A stretch of DNA of 33,488 bases from Thiobacillus denitrificans (GTDB taxonomy: Bacteria > Pseudomonadota > Gammaproteobacteria > Burkholderiales > Thiobacillaceae): positions 1,504-34,991 of the forward strand of contig NZ_LDUG01000052.1 in assembly GCF_001530125.1 (NCBI RefSeq), in the 5' to 3' direction. The notes below the pieces were generated by a model that had not been told where the DNA came from, did not search any database, and was given only the letters and a program-made list of their open reading frames with translations. The position numbers and the translations under genes are program-made. Of the stretch, positions 9,318 through 18,827 are shown piece after piece; position 1 is the first letter of the stretch; every line of letters begins with the position of its first letter.

Positions 9318-11703
9318 TCAATACGGCCACGTCCACGCATCCGCTTCCGGCAAATCCACCCCGTATTCGTGGGCGTAATTGCGGCACTCGATCTGCATGT
9401 CGCGCAGCTTTTGCTTGACGTGGGCGCCGGCCACCTGCAGGGCGGGGACACGGTTGATCACGTCGATGGCCAGACTGAAGCGGTCGATTTCGTTCTCGAT
9501 CGCCAGTTCCAGCGGCGTGTTGATGCTGCCCTTCTCCTTGTAGCCGCGCACATGCATGTTGTCGTGGTTGGTGCGGCGGTAGGCCAGGCGATGGATCAGC
9601 CAGGGATAGCCGTGGAAGTTGAAGATCACCGGCTTGTCCAGGGTGAACAGGCTGTCAAAATCCCGATCCGGGAGGCCGTGCGGATGTTCGCTGGGCGGGA
9701 CCGGCTTGTAGAGGTCTATCACATTGATGAAACGAACCTTCAGGTCGGGGAAGTGCTCGCGCAGCAGCACCGTTGCCGCCAGCGCCTCCTTGGTGGGAAT
9801 GTCGCCGACGCAGGCCATCACCACGTCCGGCTCCAAGCCGGCGTCGTTGCTCGCCCATTCCCAGATGCCGATGCCCTTGGTGCAGTGCCTGATCGCCGCA
9901 TCCATGTCCAGGTACTGCAGGTGTTTCTGCTTGTCGCAGACGATCACGTTGATGAGGTCGGTACTCTCCAGGCACTTTGCGGCGGTCACCAGCAGGGTGT
10001 TGACGTCGGGCGGCAGGTAGATGCGGGTCACGGCGGGACTCTTGTTGACCACCACGTCGAGGAAACCCGGATCCTGATGGGTGAAGCCGTTGTGGTCCTG
10101 GCGCCAGACCGTCGAGGTGATCAAGAGGTTGAGCGACGCCACCGGCGCCCGCCACGGCACCTTGCTGGACATCGCCAGCCACTTGGCATGCTGGTTGAAC
10201 ATCGAATCGATGATGTGAACGAAGGCCTCGTAGGTGGACAGGAAGCCGTGCCGCCCGGTCAGCAGATAGCCTTCCAGCCAGCCTTCCAGGGTGTGTTCGG
10301 ACAGCATCTCCATCACCCGGCCATCGGGCGACAGCTCGCTGCCGCCGGCGTCTTCCGGGTAGATGTCGGCCAGCCAGGTTTTCTGGGTGACTTCGTAGAG
10401 GTTGTCGAGCTTGTTGGAGGCGTTCTCGTCCGGGCCGAAGACGCGGAAGTTGTCCATGTTCTGCGCCATCACGTCGCGCAGCAGCTTGCCCAGCGGGCGC
10501 GTGTTCTCGGCCGCGACCTTGCCGGGGCCGGGCAGCTGCGCCGCGTAATCGCGGAAGTCCGGCATGCGCAACGGGCGACGCAACAGGCCGCCGTTGGCAT
10601 GCGGGTTGGCGCTCATGCGACGGTTGCCCGTGGGCGCCAGCGCCTTCAGTTCCGGGCGCAGGCGCCCCGCCGCGTCGAACAAGGCGTCGGGGTCATAGCT
10701 GCGCAGCCAGGCTTCCAGTTGCTGCAGGTGCGCCGGGTTGCTGCGCACCTCGGCCAGCGGCACCTGGTGCGAACGCCAGAAGCCCTCCACCTTCTTGCCG
10801 TCGACCTCGGCTGGGCCGGTCCAGCCTTTGGGCGAGCGCAGCACGATCATCGGCCAGCGCGGCCGCCCGGGAACGCCGCTTGCACGTGCCTCGTCCTGGA
10901 TGCGGCGGATCTCCAGCACGCACTGCTCCATTACCCCGGCCATCGCGGCATGCATGGTCATCGGGTCCGATCCCTCGACGAAATACGGCGTCCAGCCATA
11001 GCCCTTGAACAGGTTCTCCAGCTCATCGTGCGAGATGCGCGCCAGCAGCGTCGGGTTGTTGATCTTGTAGCCGTTGAGATGGAGGATGGGCAGCACCGCG
11101 CCATCGCGGATCGGATTGAGAAACTTGTTGGAATGCCATGCTGTGGCCAGCGGCCCGGTTTCGGCCTCGCCGTCGCCCACCATCACGGCCACCAGCAGAT
11201 CCGGGTTGTCGAACGCCGCGCCGAAGGCATGCGAGACGCTGTAGCCGAGCTCGCCGCCTTCGTGGATCGAGCCGGGGGTTTCCGGCGTGCAGTGACTGCC
11301 GATGCCGCCGGGGAAGGAAAACTCCTTGAAGAAACGGCGCATGCCTGCGTCGTCTTCGCTCTTGTTGGGATACACCTCGCTGTAGACCCCCTCCAGATAC
11401 ACCGGCCCCAGCACGCCGGGCGCGCCATGGCCGGGGCCGGCCAGGAAGATGGCGTCGAGGTCGTACTTGTTGATCAGCCTATTGAGATGGACGTAGGGTG
11501 AAGCTCAGGCCCGGGCTGGCGCCCCAGTGGCCGAGCAGCCGTTGCTTGATGTGCTCGGGCTGCAGCGGCGCCCGCAGCAAGGGGTTGTCGCGCAGATAAA
11601 TCATCCCTGCCGCCAGATAGATGCAGGCGCGCCAGTAGGCGTTGATCTTGCCCAGTTCGTCGGCAGGGAGAAGGGGATCGGAAATCGGATTGGCGCTGTT
11701 CAT
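9318..11703 (-). pseudogene. xfp: Phosphoketolase with a single-base frameshift near the N-terminus
   Basis: Phosphoketolase cleaves xylulose-5-phosphate (often also fructose-6-phosphate) with phosphate to acetyl-phosphate, using thiamine diphosphate. The ATG at 11703-11701 is preceded by AAGGAG about 6 bases upstream. The 5' part encodes [24 protein letters not shown] and [10 protein letters not shown]. The frame then hits a stop at 11479, while [24 protein letters not shown] continues in another frame. Removing one base from the GGG at 11496-11498 (CCC on the coding strand) restores one ~794-aa protein of normal length with [19 protein letters not shown] and an otherwise intact C-terminus. 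It may be a sequencing error or a recent inactivation; nothing else in the gene is degraded. With upstream ackA it would form an acetyl-phosphate to acetate plus ATP module. Confidence 0.9.
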
Positions 11704-11763
11704 GGGGTTCTCCTTTTCAATGCGCTCAGGCGCGAAGCTTGGCGCCATTGTGGTGGCGCAGAG

Positions 11764-12951
11764 TTACAAACTGGCCGGTCCGGTCAGCGCCCAGGCATGG
11801 CGCGCGATCACCTTTTCCTCGTTGGTGGGAATGACCCACGCGGCAATGCGGCTGTGCGGATGGCTGATGCAGGGGCCGTGGCGCTGGTTGGCATCCTCAT
11901 CCAGCGTCAGCCCGAGCCAGGCCAGATGGCGGCAGATGGCGGCACGCACTGCGGCGGCGTGCTCGCCGATGCCCGCGGTGAAGACCAGCGCGTCGATGCC
12001 TTCCAGTGCAACGGCATGGCCGGCGATGGCCTGGCTGGTGCGATAGGCAAACAGGTCGAGCGCTTCGGCGGCATGCGGATGGCTGCTTTCCAGCAGCGTC
12101 CGCACGTCGCCGCTCGTGCCGGAGACGCCGAGCAGGCCGGAGCGGCGGTGCAGCAGGTCATCAAGCTGTTCCAGGCTCATGCCCTCCTCGCGCAGCAGAT
12201 AGAGCAGCACGCCGGGGTCGAGCGCGCCGCAGCGGCTAGCCATGGGAATGCCATCCAGCGGGGTAAAGCTCATCGAGGTTTCCACGCTGCACCGTCCCCG
12301 CATCGCGCACAGGCTGGCGCCGTTGCCCAGGTGGGCGACCACCACCCGGCCCTCGGCCGCGGTGCCCAGATAGTCCGGCAGTACGCTGGCGATGTGCTCG
12401 TAGGACAGGCCGTGAAATCCGTAGCGGCGGATGCCGCGTTCGCCGAGTTCGCGCGGCAGAGCGAAGTGCCGGGCCAGCGGCGGCAGGGTGTGGTGGAATG
12501 CGGTATCGAAGCAGGCGACCTGCGGCAAGTCCGGGCGCAGCCGGGCCAGTGCACGGATGCCCGCCAGGTTGTGGGGTTGGTGCAGGGGGCTCAGCGGAAT
12601 GAGCTTTTCCAGGTCCGCCATCACGGCCGCATCGACCCGCACCGGAAGGATGTAGTCGGCGCCGCCATGCACCACGCGATGCCCGGCTGCGCGAAATGCC
12701 AGGCCGGGGTGGCGCGTTTCCAGCCAGTCCAAAACCTGCTTCAGCGCCTGCTCATGGTTGGCTACGGAGACGGCCTGATCGATCGGGCCGCCGGCGTCGG
12801 GCGCGTGAAACACCTGGAAGCGCCCGTTGCGGCCGATCTCCTCGATGACGCCGCGATAGCCGGCCTGCAGGCTGCCCGCCGCATCGGCCTGATAGACGGC
12901 GAATTTAAGGCTGGAAGAACCGGCGTTGAGAATCAGCAGGGCGGTGTGCAT
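11764..12951 (-). CDS. ackA: Acetate kinase
   Basis: Reversible phosphoryl transfer between acetyl-phosphate and ADP, giving acetate and ATP. The 395-aa product shows ILNAGSSSLKFAVY at the N-terminus, GHRVVHGG, FDTAFHHTLP, RRYGFHGLSYEH, VVAHLGNGASL, and FTAGIGEHAAAVR, all signature blocks of the family. ATG 12951-12949 is preferred because homology starts six residues later; an in-frame ATG at 12990 would add 13 residues encoded partly by the adjacent repeat element. The phosphoketolase gene starts 60 bases downstream on the same strand, so the pair likely forms an operon converting sugar phosphates to acetate. Confidence 0.96.
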   Translation of the reverse strand: MHTALLILNAGSSSLKFAVYQADAAGSLQAGYRGVIEEIGRNGRFQVFHAPDAGGPIDQAVSVANHEQALKQVLDWLETRHPGLAFRAAGHRVVHGGADYILPVRVDAAVMADLEKLIPLSPLHQPHNLAGIRALARLRPDLPQVACFDTAFHHTLPPLARHFALPRELGERGIRRYGFHGLSYEHIASVLPDYLGTAAEGRVVVAHLGNGASLCAMRGRCSVETSMSFTPLDGIPMASRCGALDPGVLLYLLREEGMSLEQLDDLLHRRSGLLGVSGTSGDVRTLLESSHPHAAEALDLFAYRTSQAIAGHAVALEGIDALVFTAGIGEHAAAVRAAICRHLAWLGLTLDEDANQRHGPCISHPHSRIAAWVIPTNEEKVIARHAWALTGPASL

Positions 12952-12989
12952 GTCGGCTCGGGGAAAATCAACCTGAAAACCTGAGTTCA

Positions 12990-13326
12990 TTCACCACAGA
13001 GACACAGAGGCACAGCGTTGAAAAACAAGGAAAAGGTCCTGTACGCATCGTTCCCGGTTTGGGGACGGCAAGTCTTCCTGCAATTTTTTGGCTCTTTCAT
13101 CGTTATTTGTTGGTGTTGGCCAGCGCTGTGGGAGGGGCGCCCTCGCCCCGATTTGCGCGCCGTCGCAATCTCCACGGCATCGGCCCGAGGGCGGGCCTCC
13201 TACAACAGCACACCCCAGCGGGATGCCGAAGGATGGGCGCTTCATCAGAGGGGCAAGACATGACTTCAACAACTAACAATGACATAGCCAATTTTTGGCT
13301 CTGTGCCTCTGTGCCTCTGTGGTGAA
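12990..13326. mobile_element. MITE-like element with 26-bp inverted ends between ackA and glgC
   Basis: The 401-base gap between ackA and glgC is mostly this ~337-base element. The left end (12990-13015) and right end (13301-13326) are inverted repeats of 26 bases with one mismatch, built on the unit CACAGAGGCACAGAG. The unit resembles a CTCTGTG-type repeat I recall from many bacterial genomes. No transposase is encoded. The inside carries a partly repeated tract (ATTTTTTGGCTCT near 13083 and ATTTTTGGCTCT near 13291) and the REP pair listed separately. No clear target-site duplication is visible. The left end abuts the ackA 5' region, so the element may influence ackA expression. Confidence 0.7.
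13125..13209. repeat. Inverted pair of REP-like sequences inside the MITE-like element
   Basis: Two related GC-rich units face each other. One reads GTGGGAGGGGCGCCCTCGCC (from 13128); the other, read on the minus strand, is TGTAGGAGGCCCGCCCTCGG (ending near 13204). Each is itself partly palindromic. This layout resembles a BIME, a paired REP unit that forms a stem-loop, seemingly nested within the larger element. Confidence 0.6.
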
Positions 13327-13352
13327 CTGCTTTTGCGGCAGAAAAACCACGT

Positions 13353-14621
13353 CTACTCGGAATACCCACCCCCGTCACGATATCCCTCGCGAGCGTAATA
13401 CCGGACATCGCCCAGCGGAAGCACGACGAGTCCGCCTTCGGTGACATGGTAGCCGGCCGCGCGGTCGCGTTCGTGGTCGTAGCCGATCTGCGTGCCGGGC
13501 GCGATCTTGTTATGCCGATCGATGATCGCATGACGCAGCCTGGCGCCGGCGCCGATGCGCACATAGTCCATGATCACGCAGTCCTCGATCACGGCCCCCG
13601 GTTCGACCACCACCTCGCGTCGCAGGAGCGAATTGCGTATGGTCGCGTCGCTGACGATGGTCGCCGCGCCCAGCAGCACATTGTCGAGATCGCCGCGAAT
13701 CACCCGCGCGGTCGGCCCCTGATAATGACTGGAATAAATCGGCCATTGCGGATTGAAGGCGTCGAAGCACGGCTCGGTGCCGAGCACATCCATGTGCGCC
13801 GCGAAATAGGTGTCCAGTGTGCCCACGTCGCGCCAGTAGCCCGCTTCCTCATAAGGTTTGGTGCCAGGCACCACGTTGGTTGAAAAGTCGTAGGCAAACA
13901 CCCGATGGGTCTTCGACAGACGCGGCAGCACATGGTGGCCAAAATCCGTCTCGTCGCGTTGGTGCGCCTCCTCTAGCGCTTCTCTCAGCATGTCCGCCCT
14001 GAACAGATAATTCCCCATCGATGCGTAGGCGCGCTGCGAATCGTTCGGCATCGGTTTCGCCTGGGCGGGTTTCTCCTGGAAGCCGTGGATTCTTCCTGAC
14101 GAATCGGTTTCGATGATGCCGAAGTTGGAAACCTGATCGAGGGGAACCGGCAGCGCGGCCACCGTGACATCCGCCTCGTTCTCGCAATGGAAGCGCACCA
14201 TCTGCCGCACATCCATGCGATAAATGTGGTCCGCGCCGAACACCGCCACCAGATCCGGGCGATGCATGTTCATCAGGTTCAAGCTTTGATACACCGCATC
14301 TGCCGTGCCGCCGAAGTGCATATGTTCTTTGGTCATTTGCGGCGGCACCACCGTCACGAACTGCTCGGAAAACAGCGGAGAAACTGTCCACGCCTTGCGA
14401 ATATGCTCGATGAGCGACTGCGGCATGTATTGCACCAGCAAATAGATTGAACGAATATCGGAGTTCGCCAGATTGCTCAACACGAAATCGACGATGCGGT
14501 AGCGGCTTCCAAACGGCACCGCCGGTTTGCAGCGGTCTGCCGTCAGGGGTCGCAAGCGTGAGCCCTCGCCGCCCGCCATGACAAACGCCATCACTTTTTC
14601 GCGTCCCCGCCTTTCAAACAT
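13353..14621 (-). CDS. glgC: Glucose-1-phosphate adenylyltransferase (ADP-glucose pyrophosphorylase)
   Basis: Makes ADP-glucose from glucose-1-phosphate and ATP, the committed step of bacterial glycogen synthesis. The 422-aa product has the nucleotidyltransferase signature MAGGEGSRLRPLT with RCKPAVPFG, then GTADAVYQSL, FGADHIYRMD, FGIIETD and FQEKPAQ. A left-handed beta-helix region lies in the C-terminal third (NSLLRREVVVEPGAVIEDCVI). ATG 14621-14619 is chosen because TGGAG lies seven bases upstream; a TTG at 14636 is less likely. It is divergent from glgX with 84 bases between the starts. Glycogen synthase (glgA) and branching enzyme are not in the window. Confidence 0.97.
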   Translation of the reverse strand: MFERRGREKVMAFVMAGGEGSRLRPLTADRCKPAVPFGSRYRIVDFVLSNLANSDIRSIYLLVQYMPQSLIEHIRKAWTVSPLFSEQFVTVVPPQMTKEHMHFGGTADAVYQSLNLMNMHRPDLVAVFGADHIYRMDVRQMVRFHCENEADVTVAALPVPLDQVSNFGIIETDSSGRIHGFQEKPAQAKPMPNDSQRAYASMGNYLFRADMLREALEEAHQRDETDFGHHVLPRLSKTHRVFAYDFSTNVVPGTKPYEEAGYWRDVGTLDTYFAAHMDVLGTEPCFDAFNPQWPIYSSHYQGPTARVIRGDLDNVLLGAATIVSDATIRNSLLRREVVVEPGAVIEDCVIMDYVRIGAGARLRHAIIDRHNKIAPGTQIGYDHERDRAAGYHVTEGGLVVLPLGDVRYYAREGYRDGGGYSE

Positions 14622-14705
14622 CGCGATGCTCCACAAGTTTTCCCTCGTATGTGATATTTCCTATCCATTGTTTATAGCCAACGAAACCGTCATGCACCCA
14701 CCAAC
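14622..14705. promoter_or_regulatory. Divergent glgC-glgX promoter region
   Basis: These 84 bases between the two divergent starts are clearly more AT-rich than the surroundings (for example TTGTTTATAGCC near 14668) and must hold control elements for both genes. No single -35/-10 pair is convincing enough to assign. The glgC ribosome site (TGGAG, minus strand) lies at its left edge; glgX has no strong ribosome site. Confidence 0.5.
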
Positions 14706-16808
<2,103 letters not shown>

Positions 16809-16867
16809 TCGATCCTTACTCGCCGCAATGATCTGCTTCGCAGCCAACGCATTTTGGAGGAAGCGCC

Positions 16868-17650
16868 ATGAACGATCTCCTTGTCTGGCTTGGCATCGCC
16901 TTCTGCCTGTCCCAGTCGGCGATGTTTTCCGGACTCAACCTGGCGGTGTTCAGCCTGAGCCGGCTGCGCCTCGAGGCCGCAGCCGAGAGCGGTGATGCCG
17001 ACGCACGGCAGGTGCTGGCATTGCGGCGCGACGCCAATCGCACGCTGAGCACGATCCTGTGGGGCAATGTCGCCATCAACGTGCTGCTGACGCTGCTGGC
17101 CGATTCGGTCATGGCCGGTGTCGCGGCCTTCCTGTTCGCGACGGTGGTCATCACCATCGCCGGCGAGATCGTCTCGCCGGCCCTGGTTCTCTCGACACGC
17201 ACTCAAGGTGGCGGGGCGACTTGCGCCGTTGCTGCGTGTCTATCGTGTACTCCTGTGGCCGGTCGCCTGGCCTTCGGGCAAGCTGCTCGATGCCTGGATC
17301 GGCCCGGAGGGGATCCCCTGGTATCGCGAGCGCGAACTGCGCCAAATACTGGAACACCATGCGCGCAATGGCGATACCGAGATCAGTCGCGTCGAGGCCG
17401 CGGGCGCCATCAACTTCCTGGCCCTCGACGATCTCCCGGTCGGCCAGGAAGGCGAACCGCTCGACCCGAAGAGCGTGATTCGCCTGCCGTTTCACGAAAA
17501 CCGGCCACTGTTTCCCGAGATCGGCGCGCCGCGCCGACGATCTGTTCCTGCTCCACCTTGCCGCGTCAGGCAAAAAATGGGGGGTTTCGTCGATGCGCGC
17601 GACGAGCCGCACCTGGTGGCTGATGCCCCTGCGTTGCGTGGAAAAAGATC
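16868..17650 (+). pseudogene. Decayed CNNM/DUF21-domain membrane protein
   Basis: A strong ribosome site (GGAGG) precedes ATG 16868. The first ~105 codons encode a DUF21/CNNM membrane domain of the CorC-like ion-transport family: ITIAGEI is the conserved block before the RHAL segment, with hydrophobic helices around it. Frame then changes at CCC 17181-17183 (WFSRHALKVAGRLAPLL continues in another frame), again near 17530 (ADDLFLLHLAASGKKWG appears in a third frame), and again at the G run 17579-17584 (VFVDARDEPHLVADA). The C-terminal part expected after this is missing. At least three indels plus truncation make a real pseudogene more likely than read errors. The family is linked to magnesium/cobalt efflux; no substrate can be assigned here. 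Confidence 0.75.
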
Positions 17651-17699
17651 ACCACTCGGGGTTGCCGAAGCTCGAGTGAAAATTTTGAGGATAAACATC

Positions 17700-18137
17700 A
17701 TGACAAAAATCCGGATTCTCGCCGCGAACAGCGGCAACGCTACGCTCTTTGCCGCAGACTCGCCGACGGCGCCTTTGACCGAGCTTATGACCTTTGACAA
17801 CCCCGAGGCACGCGCGAAGCAGATGAAACTCACCAGCGACCGCCCTGGGCGCAGCTTCGACAGCCACGGTGAGGGACGCCATGCGATGGAGGTCCAGGTC
17901 GAGCCCAAGGAACAGGAGCAGATTCGCTTCGCCAAGTTGATTGCGGACCGGCTTGAGCGAGGGCGCGTGGACAATGACTTCAAACGCCTCGTGGTGGTAG
18001 CGGCGCCCGCGTTTCTCGGCCAGCTGCGCACGAACTTCGGTGCACCGCTCAGTTCACTGGTGTCCCTGGAGATGGACAAGGACTACACGGCGCTGCGACC
18101 CGTAGACTTGCGCGCCCGGCTGCCCGAGCGGCTTTAA
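17700..18137 (+). CDS. Host attachment family protein (Host_attach-like)
   Basis: A 145-aa soluble protein resembling the family named after proteins required for attachment to host cells, which is also widespread in free-living bacteria and whose function is unclear. Recognisable features are the ILAANSGNATLF N-terminal strand, TSDRPGRSFDSHGEGRHAME in the middle, EQIRFAKLIADRLE, RLVVVAAPAFLGQLR and a C-terminal DKDYTALRPVDLRARLP. ATG 17700 is chosen because TTGAGG lies about 9 bases upstream; the frame is open further 5' only as a continuation of the decayed gene before it. No signal peptide or membrane segment is present. It appears intact. Confidence 0.85.
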   Translation: MTKIRILAANSGNATLFAADSPTAPLTELMTFDNPEARAKQMKLTSDRPGRSFDSHGEGRHAMEVQVEPKEQEQIRFAKLIADRLERGRVDNDFKRLVVVAAPAFLGQLRTNFGAPLSSLVSLEMDKDYTALRPVDLRARLPERL

Positions 18138-18164
18138 ACGCTGAGTCGATTTCAGTGAGTACGT

Positions 18165-18257
18165 CGCCATGCCCGGGAAGCATTGGGCGAGCGCTGGGTG
18201 CTGCTGCCCAACACTGTAACCCGTCGCGCTGCTGCAGCGTCATACCTGATCGGACCC
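18165..18257 (+). pseudogene. Possible remnant of a glgX-like 3' end
   Basis: The short region between two convergent genes resembles the last part of glgX. GCTGCTGCAGCG, TGATCG and CCTTACTCGCC occur here in the same order and nearly the same spacing as at 16790-16828. In one frame GERWVLLPNT resembles the GTRWTLLLDT of GlgX. The match is short and partly overlaps the stop of the next gene, so coincidence is possible. If real, it marks a duplication with the CNNM and host-attachment genes between the copies. Confidence 0.35.
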
Positions 18258-18827
18258 TTACTCGCCCAGTGCGGACGGCGGCGCCCGGTAGTCGATGACC
18301 ACGGTGCCGAGGCGCGCACTCAGCCCCATCACCGGCACCACTAGCAGCCACTGCCCGGGCGCGGTCTCATCGGCGGTGATCTGCTCTGCCGTCAAATAGC
18401 GTTCGGCATAGAGACTGCCGAAGGCTGCGCCCACATGCCGGCGGTCGCTGGCCACGGCGATCGAGCCGTCCGCCTGCGCCACCGTCACCCCCTCGAAGCC
18501 TTCCAACTTGACCAGGTCGGTCACGTACTGATCCACCTGGTCCAGATTCTCTCCCATCATTTCGCGGCGGACCGCCCATGCCAGCGGCACGCCGAACTGC
18601 TTCAGCGACTGCTTGACCGTGTCGGCATGGCGTGCCTCGGCCTGCTTGACCCATTCCGCGCGTTGGGCCGGCAAGGTTTCCAGCGCCTGTCTCACCGCGA
18701 TGCCTTTGGAGACATAAAGCCAGCCGATGATCAGGATGCCGATCACGGCGACGATGATCAGCAAACGGTAGCGATGCCAGAATCCCAGCGCGCCGGCTTC
18801 CTGTTCGTTCGGATTGATTTCAGTCAT
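18258..18827 (-). CDS. Single-pass membrane protein with periplasmic sensor-like domain
   Basis: A 189-aa protein of unrecognised family. A short cytoplasmic N-terminus is followed by one membrane helix (RLLIIVAVIGILIIGWLYV, residues ~21-39). A soluble, presumably periplasmic part then has a helical stretch (~45-90) and a sheet-rich part with EGFEGVTVAQADGSIAVASD and QWLLVVPVMGLSARLGTVVIDY. That pattern resembles a single Cache/PAS-type extracellular domain, but there is no output domain. A strong ribosome site (GGAGGAG) precedes the ATG, which overlaps the malQ-treY stop as ATGA. It is thus the last gene of the treS-treZ-malQ/treY operon and probably works with, or reports on, that pathway. 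Function unknown. Confidence 0.8.
   Translation of the reverse strand: MTEINPNEQEAGALGFWHRYRLLIIVAVIGILIIGWLYVSKGIAVRQALETLPAQRAEWVKQAEARHADTVKQSLKQFGVPLAWAVRREMMGENLDQVDQYVTDLVKLEGFEGVTVAQADGSIAVASDRRHVGAAFGSLYAERYLTAEQITADETAPGQWLLVVPVMGLSARLGTVVIDYRAPPSALGE

Noticed and set aside
9318..11414. Phosphoketolase as an intact shorter gene starting at the GTG at 11414
   Set aside because: The conserved N-terminal region is present upstream in another frame, with an excellent ribosome site at 11703. The short version would lack about 100 essential residues.
9369..11501. Long plus-strand open frame opposite phosphoketolase
   Set aside because: Same reason: an antisense shadow of a conserved gene, with no recognisable domains. 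Similar shadows occur opposite flhA, ackA, glgX and malQ-treY.
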